NCBI RefSeq assembly: GCF_001908235.1
Contig: NZ_LGHK01000026.1
Coordinates: 1-64,000, forward strand
Reading direction: 5' to 3'
Length of the DNA: 64,000 nt
From: Bradyrhizobium sp. NAS96.2
GTDB lineage: Bacteria > Pseudomonadota > Alphaproteobacteria > Rhizobiales > Xanthobacteraceae
Below, one piece after another: positions 14,278 to 22,855 of the stretch; positions within the stretch are counted from its first letter, which is position 1, and the number at the start of each line of letters is the position of its first letter. The notes under the pieces are model-generated. The model was given only the letters and a program-made list of their open reading frames with translations. It was not told the DNA's origin and did not search any database. Position numbers and translations under genes: made by a program.

Positions 14278-14439
14278 TCAGGCGCTCTTGCGCTGAAATC
14301 CGTTCCAGACGTTGCCGAGCGTGTTGTCGTAATACTCCTGGCGATCGCGCTCGAACTTCTGCTGCGTCGCCCTGAAGCTGGCAACGCGTGCGACGATCTC
14401 CTCGCGCTCGCGCGCGACGCGCTCTTCCTGATCGGTCAT
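14278..14439 (-). CDS. 53-aa charged helical protein
   Basis: The frame from ATG 14439 (GAGGATGGG upstream) reads MTDQEERVAREREEIVARVA and ends DNTLGNVWNGFQRKSA. The pattern suggests one long amphipathic helix or coiled coil. No family was recognised. The good ribosome binding site and periodic charge support a real gene. Confidence 0.65.
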   Translation of the reverse strand: MTDQEERVAREREEIVARVASFRATQQKFERDRQEYYDNTLGNVWNGFQRKSA

Positions 14440-14651
14440 TGCCCATCCTCATCGTAGTGGTCCTATCCCGCGCGCATTGGCGTGGGCGAATTGGGCGTCA
14501 ATGCGGAGCAGGCCGTGCAGGAATGTGATGATGCTGAGGCGGCAGTGACCGGGCCGATGCGGCGAAGCGGCTCGCAGCCGGCCGCATCGCCCTCGAGCTC
14601 GCAATCGGTCGGGCCGTGCTATAGTCGCGGCGGCCAACCGGAAAATTTCCA

Positions 14652-15428
14652 GTGATTGCAAAAAACGCGATTGCAAAAGACCTGCGCAGCGGCGTCGAGC
14701 GGCTCGGCAACATGATTGCCGAGGCGTCCTCGATCGTGCCCTTCACCGGAGCGGGCATCTCCACCGAGTGCGGCATTCCCGACTTCCGCTCGCCCGGCGG
14801 GCTGTGGACCCGCAACCGGCCGATCCCGTTCGACGAGTTCGTCGCCAGCCAGGAGGCGCGCGACGAGTCATGGCGCCGCCGCTTCGCGATGGAACCGACA
14901 TTTGCCGCCGCCAAGCCGGGGCGCGGGCATCGCGCGCTCGCGTCGCTGTACCGGGCAGGCAAGATTCCCGGCGTCATCACCCAGAACATCGACAATCTGC
15001 ATCAGGCGTCGGGCTTCAAGGCCGATGATGTCATCGAGCTGCACGGCAACACCACCTACGCCCGCTGCATCGGTTGCAGCAAGGCCTACGACCTCTCTTG
15101 GGTGAAGCTGCAGTTCGACAAGGCCGGTGGTGCGCCCGATTGCACCGAGTGCGGTGATCCGGTGAAGACCGCGACGATCTCGTTCGGGCAGTCGATGCCC
15201 GAGGATGCGATGCACCGCGCGACGGAACTCGCAAGGCATTGCGACCTGCTGCTGGCGATCGGCTCTTCGCTGGTGGTGTGGCCCGCTGCGGGCTTTCCGA
15301 TGATGGCCAAGGAGAGCGGTGCGCGGCTCGTGATCATCAACAACGAGCCGACCGATCAGGACGACATCGCCGATCTGGTGATCCGTCACGACATCGGCGA
15401 CACGCTTGGTCCTTTCGTCGGCAACTGA
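14652..15428 (+). CDS. cobB: NAD-dependent protein deacylase (sirtuin)
   Basis: From GTG 14652 the product is 258 aa. NAD-binding motifs are GAGIS (33-37) and TQNIDNLH (110-117), the catalytic residue is His131 in LHGNTTYARC, and a zinc ribbon is formed by Cys139, Cys142, Cys164 and Cys167. PDFRSPGGLW matches bacterial class U/III sirtuins. It would remove acyl groups from protein lysines, for example on acyl-CoA synthetases. ATG at 14712 is a shorter alternative start, but it would lie close to the GAG motif. It stands alone between small genes and a cold-shock gene. Confidence 0.9.
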   Translation: MIAKNAIAKDLRSGVERLGNMIAEASSIVPFTGAGISTECGIPDFRSPGGLWTRNRPIPFDEFVASQEARDESWRRRFAMEPTFAAAKPGRGHRALASLYRAGKIPGVITQNIDNLHQASGFKADDVIELHGNTTYARCIGCSKAYDLSWVKLQFDKAGGAPDCTECGDPVKTATISFGQSMPEDAMHRATELARHCDLLLAIGSSLVVWPAAGFPMMAKESGARLVIINNEPTDQDDIADLVIRHDIGDTLGPFVGN

Positions 15429-15627
15429 CGCCCGATTGATTCGCGGCTGTGCAAGCCTGTTCATAGTTCCCGCAAGAATCGTTTTTTAGCTATGCCCGGG
15501 AAGCGGGAGTGTTATCTTTTGGTTGAGAGATTCGCGCAGCGTCCAAATGAATTGGTCATGGAAAGCAGCGTGTACAGGGTGCGCCGCAACGTCGGCGCTC
15601 TGCATTTGATGTGTGGGGTCCGGGGTC

Positions 15628-16290
15628 ATGGGGTCGGACGGATTTGAGTCCAAGAAGCTCGGCGGACCGCCGATAGGCGGAGTTGGGCAAAGCAGGATTG
15701 GACAAGGCGAGTACGGCAGCGGGCCGCGCGATCCGGCGATGGATGCCTTCTCCGGTCTCGGCGACGCCGCGGCCAACCTCGTCGAAGTCTCCGGCGTCAT
15801 CAAATGGTTCGACGCCTCCAAGGGGTACGGCTTCATCGTCCCCGACAATGGCTGGCCCGACATCCTGCTGCATGTGACGGTGCTGCGGCGCGACGGCTAT
15901 CAGACCGCTTATGAAGGTGCGCGCCTCGTCGTCGAATGCGTGCAGCGCGCGAAGGGTTACCAGGCCTTCCGCATCGTCTCGATGGACGAGTCGACCGCGA
16001 TCCACCCCGCGCAGATGCTGCCGCCGCGAACCCATGTCACGGTGACCGCAACCAGTGGGCTCGAGCGTGCACAGGTCAAGTGGTTCAACCGGCTGCGCGG
16101 TTTCGGCTTCGTGACCTGCGGCGAGGGCACGCCCGACATCTTCGTGCACATGGAGACACTGCGCCGCTTCGGCATGACCGAGCTGCGCCCCGGCCAGTAT
16201 GTGCTGGTGCGGTTCGGGCCCGGCTCCAAGGGCATGATGGCCGCCGAGATCCACCCGGAGACCGGTCCGTCGGCGCTGTCGTCGCACTAA
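15628..16290 (+). CDS. Double cold-shock-domain protein
   Basis: The 220-aa product carries two CspA-type domains. The first has IKWFDASKGYGFIVPDNG and DILLHV, the second VKWFNRLRGFGFVTCGEG and DIFVHM, the RNA-binding RNP1 and RNP2 motifs. A Gly-rich leader of about 45 residues precedes them. ATG 15628 was chosen; GTG 15613 in frame is an alternative. Tandem-domain cold-shock proteins of this size are characteristic of Bradyrhizobium relatives, and probably act as RNA chaperones or regulators. The gene is followed by a palindromic repeat and then DUF192. Confidence 0.88.
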   Translation: MGSDGFESKKLGGPPIGGVGQSRIGQGEYGSGPRDPAMDAFSGLGDAAANLVEVSGVIKWFDASKGYGFIVPDNGWPDILLHVTVLRRDGYQTAYEGARLVVECVQRAKGYQAFRIVSMDESTAIHPAQMLPPRTHVTVTATSGLERAQVKWFNRLRGFGFVTCGEGTPDIFVHMETLRRFGMTELRPGQYVLVRFGPGSKGMMAAEIHPETGPSALSSH

Positions 16291-16293
16291 AAG

Positions 16294-16339
16294 GCATGAT
16301 CCGGAAAAGTGCCGAGCGGTTTTCCGAAAGGATCATGCC
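16294..16339. repeat. Dispersed palindromic element, copy 3
   Basis: GGCATGATCCGGAAAAGTG and CGGTTTTCCGAAAGGATCATGCC form a nearly complete palindrome immediately after the cold-shock gene. It may act as a transcript-end hairpin as well as a repeat. Confidence 0.8.
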
Positions 16340-16464
16340 CAATACAACGGTCGTCCGCCCTGACGGAAACGTGAGCCGCCGGCGAGCCTCCAGGGCTCTG
16401 GCATTTGCCGCAATCATCGGGTTAGGGTCCGCCGGAAAATCTTCCCCGGTGTGAGTATTTGTCG

Positions 16465-16944
16465 ATGAATTTCGATCGCATGGTTGGGCGGCTTCGACCG
16501 TGGCTGGTGGCCTCCCTCGTCATGATGTTCGGCGCGCTGCTGACCCCGGCCGCGCAGGCCGCCAGCGTCCAGCCGCTCGAGATCGTCACCAAATCGGGCG
16601 TGCACGTCTTCTCCGTCGAAATGGCGACCACCGAGCAGGAGAAGGAGACCGGCTTGATGTACCGGAAGGAGCTCGCGGACGGCAAAGGCATGCTGTTCGA
16701 CTTCACGCCGGAACAGGAAGTGTCGATGTGGATGAAGAACACCTACATATCGCTCGACATGATCTTCATCCGCGCCGACGGGCGCATCCTGCGGATCGCC
16801 GAGAACACCGAGCCGCTGTCGACCAAGATCATTCCGTCGCGGGGGCTCGCCAAGGGCGTCCTCGAGGTGATTGCCGGGACCGCGCAGAAATACGGCATCC
16901 AGCCCGGCGATCGGGTCGGTCATCCGCTGTTCGGCGGTCATTAG
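16465..16944 (+). CDS. DUF192 family exported protein
   Basis: ATG 16465 gives a 159-aa protein with a signal peptide (about residues 1-32, ending PAAQAAS). The DUF192 core follows: FSVEMATTEQEKETGLMYRK, MLFDFTPEQEVSMWMKNTYI and LDMIFIRADGRI. The family is periplasmic or extracytoplasmic and of unknown biochemical role. It sits between the cold-shock gene and tRNA-Pro, an order I recall from Bradyrhizobium genomes. TTG 16459 is an alternative start. Confidence 0.85.
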   Translation: MNFDRMVGRLRPWLVASLVMMFGALLTPAAQAASVQPLEIVTKSGVHVFSVEMATTEQEKETGLMYRKELADGKGMLFDFTPEQEVSMWMKNTYISLDMIFIRADGRILRIAENTEPLSTKIIPSRGLAKGVLEVIAGTAQKYGIQPGDRVGHPLFGGH

Positions 16945-17060
16945 GTTTCTTGACGCGATTTCGGGACAGAAACCGCCGCCGATTTCGCGGCCCGAAGCCC
17001 CGCACCGATGCCTTGCTGGCGCTGGCTGAAGCGTGTATCCACGGGGCTTCTCGGAAATGT

Positions 17061-17137
17061 CGGGGTATAGCGCAGCCTGGTAGCGCGGCAGTTTTGGGTA
17101 CTGCAGGTCGTTGGTTCGAATCCAGCTGCCCCGACCA
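17061..17137 (+). tRNA. tRNA-Pro (anticodon UGG)
   Basis: The 77-base sequence folds into a standard cloverleaf. The acceptor stem CGGGGTA pairs with TGCCCCG with one G-T pair, the D arm is GCGC/GCGC with loop AGCCTGGTA, the anticodon stem is GCAGT/ACTGC and the loop is TTTGGGT, giving anticodon TGG. The T arm is GTTGG/CCAGC with TTCGAAT. The 3' CCA is encoded. No integrase or repeat of its 3' end is visible within the window. Confidence 0.97.
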
Positions 17138-17294
17138 TCCCATCTTGAATCTGCTGGACTTTTCGTCAGCATTCCGTCGCTGCCGCGACTAGGCGCCAGC
17201 GACCTTCTGAAGCGATCAATTGACGCCCTATCGGGCAATTCAGTTGGATAAGCGCTCCAAGCCGTGTGCTACTGCGACGGCGAGCACGACTGGA

Positions 17295-17597
17295 CTAGAT
17301 AAAGTCGCCCGATACTTTGGATGTTGGATCAGCAAGCTCGTCCAGCAAGGCTTGCCGGATTCGCTCGATCGTGATGGACGCATCTGCTTCGTATCCTTTG
17401 GCGAGTGCGTTGGCGATGTGCCGGGTTGCGTCCGCTAGAATTGTTCCCCAAGCCTTCTCTTCGGAAACGTTCATCGTTTCTCGGTACATCCCGACCTTGA
17501 TCGAACACCAAAGACTCTTCTCGGCGATCCAGACCCGAAGCACCTCGATCGACTCTGGGTCTCGTAGCGCTGCTGCCGGAACGGTCATTTCGTGCAT
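17295..17597 (-). CDS. DUF5076 family protein
   Basis: ATG 17597 (MHEMTVPAAALRDPESIEVL) is preceded by GGGGGA, so I prefer it to an upstream in-frame start. The 100-aa product continues RVWIAEKSLWCSIKVGMYRE, which I recognise as the DUF5076 family common in Bradyrhizobiaceae. Function is unknown; it is soluble and contains no obvious catalytic motif. Confidence 0.75.
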   Translation of the reverse strand: MHEMTVPAAALRDPESIEVLRVWIAEKSLWCSIKVGMYRETMNVSEEKAWGTILADATRHIANALAKGYEADASITIERIRQALLDELADPTSKVSGDFI

Positions 17598-17984
17598 TGT
17601 GGTCCCCCAAGGACATTGACACCAAACCGCGGGCAAACCCGAGGCCAGCCGGATCAAGGAAACCCTACACCGTTTGCCTCGGCAGCGATCGGGATCAAAG
17701 GGTCAACATTGCCGGCGTCACGAAGCCAGAGATTGTCTTGCCTGACGCAACAACGCCGCCCGGACGGAATATCTTCGTCCAGACGGCGCCGTCGAATACT
17801 GGGCCCTGAAATCCCCAGTGCCCATGGGTCGCCCCGGCGGGAAATAGGTTCAACGTTGCGCCGCCTTGCCGCAGTCCAGTCTCGAGATCATGTGCTGCGA
17901 TCCCGAGCGGATGTGGCTTGCCGATCACGCGCGCGGGCTGGCAGGGTAGTCCTGCCTGACAAGACCAATCCGCGAGGAGGCACC
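17598..17984. other. Region with gene-fragment-like repeat
   Basis: This stretch separates DUF5076 from the divergent cyclase gene. It contains the repeat at 17763-17851. On the minus strand an open frame (17695 to about 17950) includes IGKPHPLGIAAHDLETGLRQ followed by the HWGFQGP segment and ends at 17695, but no start is convincing. Confidence 0.4.
17763..17851 (-). repeat. Gene-fragment-like repeat, copy B
   Basis: Related to 11546-11635, sharing GACGGAATAT, TTCGTCC and a 24-base identical block (17799-17822). On the minus strand it encodes THGHWGFQGPVFDGAVWTKI within a longer open frame, so copy B looks less decayed than copy A. Confidence 0.45.
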
Positions 17985-18761
17985 ATGGCGCGCAGACTGA
18001 TCGATATCTCCGTTCCCCTGCAGAACGATGTTCCGGCCGATCTGCCCGGCAACCACCCGACCATCCAGTACATCGACCATCAGCAGGGGCTGCCGCGCAT
18101 GCTGCAGTTCTTCGATGGTCTGAAGGCCGCGGATCTGCCTGACGGGCAGGGCTGGGCCGTCGAGCAGGTCTCGCTCTCGACGCATAACGGCACGCATCTC
18201 GATGCGCCCTGGCATTTCCATCCGACCATGAACCGCGGCGAACGATCATGGACCATCGACGAGGTACCGCTGGAATGGTGCTTCCAGCCGGGCGTGAAGC
18301 TCGACTTCCGGCATCTGCCCGACGGCTATGTTGCGACTGCCGGCGATGTCGAAGCCGAACTGAAGCGTATCGGGCACACGCTGTCGCCGCTCGAGATCGT
18401 CGTCGTCAACACCAGTGCCGGCGCGAAATACGGCCAGCCCGACTACGTCAATTCGGGCTGCGGCATGGGCTATGAGGCGACGATGTATCTGCTCGAGCGC
18501 GGCGTGCGGCTGACCGGTATCGACGGCTGGAGCTGGGATGCGCCGTTCGTCTTCACCGCGAAGAAATATGCCGAGACCAGGGACGCCAGCCTGATCTGGG
18601 AAGGCCACAAGGCCGGGCGGCACATCGGCTATTGCCACATCGAGAAGCTGCACAATCTCGAACTGCTGCCGTCGACCGGATTCATGGTGTCGTGCTTCCC
18701 GGTGAAGATCGAGCGCGCGTCGGCGGGGTGGACGAGGGCGGTTGCCATCCTCGACGGTTAG
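17985..18761 (+). CDS. Cyclase-family metal-dependent hydrolase
   Basis: ATG 17985 follows a GAGGAGG site. The 258-aa protein has the family metal-binding motif STHNGTHLDAPWHFH near residues 66-80, the same fold as bacterial kynurenine formamidase (KynB) and isatin hydrolase. The N-terminus ARRLIDISVPLQNDVPADLP is typical. It probably hydrolyses an amide, lactam or lactone in the cytosol. The absence of kynurenine pathway neighbours argues against naming it KynB. It is monocistronic, with a terminator about 190 bases downstream. Confidence 0.85.
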   Translation: MARRLIDISVPLQNDVPADLPGNHPTIQYIDHQQGLPRMLQFFDGLKAADLPDGQGWAVEQVSLSTHNGTHLDAPWHFHPTMNRGERSWTIDEVPLEWCFQPGVKLDFRHLPDGYVATAGDVEAELKRIGHTLSPLEIVVVNTSAGAKYGQPDYVNSGCGMGYEATMYLLERGVRLTGIDGWSWDAPFVFTAKKYAETRDASLIWEGHKAGRHIGYCHIEKLHNLELLPSTGFMVSCFPVKIERASAGWTRAVAILDG

Positions 18762-18951
18762 GCCATGGCTCAGGCGGTTTTCGGCGGGCGAGGGAACCGG
18801 TGGACAGGCTGTTCATTCCCGCAGGTTGTTGCGGCACGGCTACAGCCTGAGGGGGCCGAATCTGCTCTCATGCACGCAGTAGATGCATTGGGTGATCGGG
18901 CCGCCGGCTCCTCCTCGCGTCCCGATTTTCCGAAGCGTTCTCTCCCGTGAC

Positions 18952-18985
18952 TAGAGCCCCGGCGTCTCCCGGGGCTCTTTCTTGC
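18952..18985 (+). terminator. Intrinsic terminator
   Basis: AGAGCCCCGG pairs with CCGGGGCTCT across a five-base loop and is followed by TTCTT. It is oriented to end the cyclase-gene transcript. Confidence 0.7.
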
Positions 18986-19033
18986 GTGCCGCAGGTGAGC
19001 CAAGCCCCAGCGGGTGAATCACCCCCCAAAAGT

Positions 19034-19070
19034 AAATCAGGTGCGCCGGAACCGACGCACCTGATTTATA
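19034..19070 (-). terminator. Terminator-like hairpin
   Basis: AAATCAGGTGCG pairs with CGCACCTGATTT around a short loop. On the minus strand it lies about 40 bases past the Gly-rich gene at 19110 and is followed by ACTTTTGGG. Confidence 0.6.
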
Positions 19071-19109
19071 TCTTCAATATCGCTTGCGTGTCGGCTGTGT
19101 CGGCGGTTG

Positions 19110-19388
19110 TTACCACCGGCAAACGCGAACGCCACGCGGGGTCCACCAGCAACGGGGACCGGCGTAACCGCCGTAGTAGCCATAGCCACGACCATAATAT
19201 CCGCGGCCATAGCCCCAACCGCGGCCGCGACCCCAGCCACCGCGATAGCCATAGCCACGTCCGCGCCATTGCGCTTGCGCAGACGACGTGGTGGCGCCGA
19301 CCAGGATGGCAGAGGTGCTTGCGACATAGACGAACAACAAAGCGACTGCTGCAAGGCAACGAGTCAGGATATTGTAGCGTTTAGTCAT
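19110..19388 (-). CDS. Secreted Gly/Tyr/Arg-rich protein
   Basis: The 92-aa product has an N-terminal signal or membrane segment (LAAVALLFVYVASTSAILVG, cleavage near SAQAQ). The mature part is built of GRGYGYRGGWGRGRG-like repeats and ends CWWTPRGVRVCRW, with two cysteines flanking a short loop. This Gly-rich, two-cysteine ending recurs in rhizobial envelope proteins of unknown function. It is followed by a strong hairpin. Confidence 0.7.
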   Translation of the reverse strand: MTKRYNILTRCLAAVALLFVYVASTSAILVGATTSSAQAQWRGRGYGYRGGWGRGRGWGYGRGYYGRGYGYYGGYAGPRCWWTPRGVRVCRW

Positions 19389-19764
19389 TCTGAAGATCTC
19401 CAGTCACTTCCAAACATCTGAACCGATGCCGGCTGTCTCGCTTAGACGCGCGAGACCGGTATTCGGTTCGAGCATGCTAAGACAATATTTTCACTAAGGT
19501 TCTTGCGAGCTTTAACGACTCTATTGAGACCAAAAGGTAAGGTCAAGTTACAGTCCCGCCTGCATAGGACGACGTGGTTGCTGCGCTCATCTTGTCGTTC
19601 ATCCGCCGTTCATTCTGTTCATCTTGCATTGCATCGACTTGGTGCCGATCTGATTTGTGCATCGCAGAAGCAGAGATTTGCGAACCGCGGAAAGTGCCGT
19701 CCCGAACTTGAAGTCGACACGATCATGTTCTCTGAGCGTTGAGAGTCCTTCCTGAAGAGTGCCC
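19389..19764. other. Intergenic region, nothing recognised
   Basis: This divergent space between the Gly-rich gene and the carbamoyltransferase gene is relatively A/T-rich near 19480-19560 and presumably holds both promoters. I see no gene, RNA or repeat in it. Confidence 0.4.
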
Positions 19765-21585
19765 ATGCCGAAACAGCACACCTACGTCCTTGGTCTCAAC
19801 GTCTACGACCATGACGTGAGCGCCTGCCTGCTGCGTGACGGTGCGATCGCCTACGCGATCTCCAAGGAGCGCATCACCCGCGAGAAGCACGCCTCCGGCT
19901 TCTACAAGGAAGTCATCGACTACTGCCTGTCCGCCGAGGGCATCACGCTCGACGACGTCGATCTCGTGGTGCGCAACAGCTACATCCTGCCGGTGCCGGA
20001 GATGGAGGAGCGGATGCTCCACCAAGACATGCCGGGCTTCCTGCCGATCGCCGAACGCAACGAGGCAATCAAGCATCCGCTGTTTCGTTCCAAATCCGAC
20101 AAGGTGGTGTCGATCTCGCATCACCTCGCGCATGCCTACAGCGCGTTCGCGGTGTCGCCGTTCAAGGATGGCGTCGTGATGATCGTCGACGGCGTCGGCA
20201 GCTACCAGGCCGACGCGATGGAGTCCTATCCGCAGGATGGGGCCTCGCCGCTCGCCCGCGAGTCCGAGAGCTATTACAGGTTCGACGACACCAGGCTCGA
20301 ATGCCTGAAGAAGGTCTTCATGGAGCCGGCGCGCGGTCTGTTGTCGGACGAGTTCTACAACATGCCGGGTCTCGGCGCGCTTTACAGCCGCGTCTCGACT
20401 TATGTGTTCGGCGACTGGAACAAGTGCGGCGAATTGATGGGGCTTGCGCCCTATGGCCGCCGCGAGCAGGTCGGTCATCTGCTCGAGATGAAGGACGGCA
20501 GACTGCACGTGCCGTTCTGGGGCGCCGACAACCAGCAGCCCTTCGTGCTCGACAGCGGCAGCTGGGACAAGAGCCCGACGATGCGGCACTGGGAGGACAT
20601 CGCCTGGCGGGTGCAGGACGACACCGAGAACGTGCTGCTGGCGCGGGCGCGCTGGCTGCGCGAGAGCACCGGCGCGAAGAACCTCTGTATCGCCGGCGGC
20701 GTCGCGCTGAATTGTGTGGCGAACGGGCGGATCGCGCGCGAGGCCGGCTTCGAGAACGTCTGGATCCAGCCCGCCGCCGGCGACGACGGCATCGCGATCG
20801 GCTGCGCCTATTACGGCTGGCTCGAGATTCTGAAACAGCGCCGCTCGTTCGTGATGGACCATGCCTATGTCGGCCGGCGCTACAGCGACGCCGAGGTGGC
20901 GGCCGCGCTGCAAAGCTTCCTGGTGCGCATCCAGATCGATGCGAAGCGCAGCGACAACATCTGCCGCGACACCGCCAGGCTGCTCGCCGACCAGCGCGTG
21001 ATCGGCTGGTTTCAGGGACCGTCCGAATTCGGGCCGCGCGCGCTCGGCAATCGCAGCCTGATCGCCGATCCGCGCAAGGCCGAGATGAAGGACATCCTCA
21101 ACAGCCGCGTCAAGCACCGCCAGGCATTCCGTCCGTTCGCGCCGATCGTGCTGGCCGAGCGCATGAAGGAGATCTTCGAAGGCGAGGAGGACTCGCCCTA
21201 CATGTTGATCGCAAAGCCGGTACGGCCGGAGTGGCGCGACAGGATCCCGGCGATCGTGCATGTCGACGGCTCGGCGCGGGTGCAGAGCGTGCGGGAGGAG
21301 ACCAACCCGATGCTCTATCGCCTGCTCAGGGAGTTCGAGGCGCTGACCGGCGTGCCGGTGCTGATCAACACCTCGTTCAACGTCAAGGGCGAGCCGATCA
21401 TCGAGACGCCGCAGGATGCGGTGAGCTGCTTCCTCACCACGGGCATCGACAACCTCGTGCTGCACGACACGCTGGTCTCGAAGACCGCCATGCACAAGGT
21501 CGTGACGCCCGTGATGACGACGTTCGGCGACGTCGCCACCATCGTCTCCTCGACGACGCAGGATCCCAGCCGCGGCGGAAGTTAG
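19765..21585 (+). CDS. Carbamoyltransferase (NodU/CmcH family)
   Basis: The product (606 aa from ATG 19765) shows the two-domain NodU/TobZ architecture. The N-terminal ASKHA-like domain begins YVLGLNVYDHDVSACLLRDG and has SHHLAHAYSAFAVSPF (metal and carbamoyl-adenylate site) and GGVALNCVANGRI. The C-terminal Carbam_trans_C domain includes QGPSEFGPRALGNRSLIADP and FRPFAPIVL. Such enzymes use carbamoyl phosphate and ATP to carbamoylate hydroxyls of sugars or natural products; NodU acts on Nod factors. No nod genes are nearby. The next gene is a convergent OpgC-type acyltransferase, so a surface glycan substrate is an inference worth testing. Confidence 0.88.
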   Translation: MPKQHTYVLGLNVYDHDVSACLLRDGAIAYAISKERITREKHASGFYKEVIDYCLSAEGITLDDVDLVVRNSYILPVPEMEERMLHQDMPGFLPIAERNEAIKHPLFRSKSDKVVSISHHLAHAYSAFAVSPFKDGVVMIVDGVGSYQADAMESYPQDGASPLARESESYYRFDDTRLECLKKVFMEPARGLLSDEFYNMPGLGALYSRVSTYVFGDWNKCGELMGLAPYGRREQVGHLLEMKDGRLHVPFWGADNQQPFVLDSGSWDKSPTMRHWEDIAWRVQDDTENVLLARARWLRESTGAKNLCIAGGVALNCVANGRIAREAGFENVWIQPAAGDDGIAIGCAYYGWLEILKQRRSFVMDHAYVGRRYSDAEVAAALQSFLVRIQIDAKRSDNICRDTARLLADQRVIGWFQGPSEFGPRALGNRSLIADPRKAEMKDILNSRVKHRQAFRPFAPIVLAERMKEIFEGEEDSPYMLIAKPVRPEWRDRIPAIVHVDGSARVQSVREETNPMLYRLLREFEALTGVPVLINTSFNVKGEPIIETPQDAVSCFLTTGIDNLVLHDTLVSKTAMHKVVTPVMTTFGDVATIVSSTTQDPSRGGS

Positions 21586-21633
21586 AGCATGGCCCGGAAA
21601 AGTGCGAAGCGGTTTTCCGACAAGGCCATGCTC
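21585..21633. repeat. Dispersed palindromic element, copy 4
   Basis: The best-preserved outer arms of the family: GAGCATGGCC and GGCCATGCTC enclose CGGAAAAGTG and CGGTTTTCCG. It separates two convergent genes and could serve as a bidirectional terminator. Confidence 0.85.
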
Positions 21634-21645
21634 AAATAATAAGGG

Positions 21646-22809
21646 TCAGGCCGCCTTTGCCGGTGCCGCGGGTTTCTGTGCCGGCGGCTTGACCGGTTTG
21701 TCCTGCCGCTTCGACCACGAGATGTAATAGGCCACGATCGTCATGATCGCGATGCCGGAGATGCTGACGAAGATCTGCGCGAACAGCGAGCCCGAGCTCA
21801 TCGAGAGCTCGAAATGTCCGACAAAGGACAGGAACACGCCGACGCAGAACACCGCGAGCGACTGCTGGCCGCAGACGATCAGGGGATCGAACACCTTCCA
21901 CTCCAGCGCCGACCAGTCCTTCGGGACGAAGCGGATCACCAGCACCGTGATCACCACGAAGTGCAGGAAGCGGTAGGGCGCGAGGTTGGTCTTGTCGTTC
22001 GGGTTGAAGGTCGAATACAGCCAGTCCGGGAACATCGCGCCTAAGTCCGGGAAGCGGCCGGCCATCGTCATGATCAGCGCGAAGATCAGATAGGCGACGC
22101 AGAACCACAGCGTATAGCGCGAGTTGATGATGTGCATGTTGGCGCGTGCGCCGCCCATCGCGCACCACGAGCCAAACACGAACAGCACCTGCCAGGCGAA
22201 CGGATTGAAGTACCAGGTCCCGGCCGGGTAGGCGGGCAGGTTCCAGCCGAAATGGCGCGAGACCAGCCACAGCGCGAGCGAGGCCAGCATGGTCCAGTTC
22301 GGCCGCCGCAGCATGAACCACAGCACCGGCGGAAACAGCCCCATCAGCACGATGTAGAGCGGCAGGACGTCGAGATTGACCGGCTTGAACTTCAGGAACA
22401 GGCCCTGGCGCAGAGTCTCGGTGGCGTTGTCGACGAGGCCGGCGACGTTGAACTCGTTGATGATTTCGGAATCGCCGAAGCGCAGCGCCAGATAGCTGAT
22501 CGAGGCGATATAGATCACGAACAGGATGATGTGGGCGACGTAGAGCTGCCAGACTCGCTTGGTCAGCCTTGTGGCGCCGACGATGAAGCCGCGCTCCAGC
22601 ATCATGCGGGCATAGACGAAGGACGCAGTGTAGCCGGAGATGAAGACGAACAGGTCCGCGGCGTCGCTGAAGCCGTAATTGCGCGTCGTGATCCAGTTCA
22701 CGATGTTGTCGGGGATGTGATCGAGGTAGATCGCCCAGTTCGCGATCCCGCGGAACAGGTCGAGCCGGAGGTCACGTCCTTTTTCGGGCAAATGAGCGTG
22801 GATTTCCAT
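21646..22809 (-). CDS. OpgC-domain membrane acyltransferase
   Basis: This 387-aa multi-pass protein starts MEIHAHLPEKGRDLRLDLFR and has about ten hydrophobic helices. Early motifs DLFRGIANWAIYLDHIPDNI and DAADLFVFISGYTASFVYAR match OpgC_C/acyltransferase-3-like proteins, in which OpgC succinylates osmoregulated periplasmic glucans. The C-terminus is an Ala/Pro/Lys tail in the cytoplasm. It could add succinyl or other acyl groups to a periplasmic glucan. Glucan synthesis genes are not in the window. A 15-bp inverted repeat lies about 50 bases upstream of its start. Confidence 0.85.
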   Translation of the reverse strand: MEIHAHLPEKGRDLRLDLFRGIANWAIYLDHIPDNIVNWITTRNYGFSDAADLFVFISGYTASFVYARMMLERGFIVGATRLTKRVWQLYVAHIILFVIYIASISYLALRFGDSEIINEFNVAGLVDNATETLRQGLFLKFKPVNLDVLPLYIVLMGLFPPVLWFMLRRPNWTMLASLALWLVSRHFGWNLPAYPAGTWYFNPFAWQVLFVFGSWCAMGGARANMHIINSRYTLWFCVAYLIFALIMTMAGRFPDLGAMFPDWLYSTFNPNDKTNLAPYRFLHFVVITVLVIRFVPKDWSALEWKVFDPLIVCGQQSLAVFCVGVFLSFVGHFELSMSSGSLFAQIFVSISGIAIMTIVAYYISWSKRQDKPVKPPAQKPAAPAKAA

Positions 22810-22855
22810 GGGGCGCCGCTTCCTCGAGGTGATGCTGTCGAGAAGACCGCGTCAT

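Larger units (their letters stand above)
18762..19109. other. Intergenic region with two terminators
   Basis: No gene was recognised between the cyclase gene and the convergent Gly-rich gene. It contains a plus-strand terminator at 18952-18985 and a strong hairpin at 19034-19070. Confidence 0.5.

Noticed and set aside
17215..17285. tRNA-like sequence downstream of tRNA-Pro (CAGTTGGATAAGCGCTCC)
   Set aside because: It resembles a D arm, but no acceptor, anticodon and T arms can be folded around it.
19723..21495. 590-codon minus-strand frame across the carbamoyltransferase gene
   Set aside because: It mirrors a conserved gene and has shadow-frame composition without any family features.
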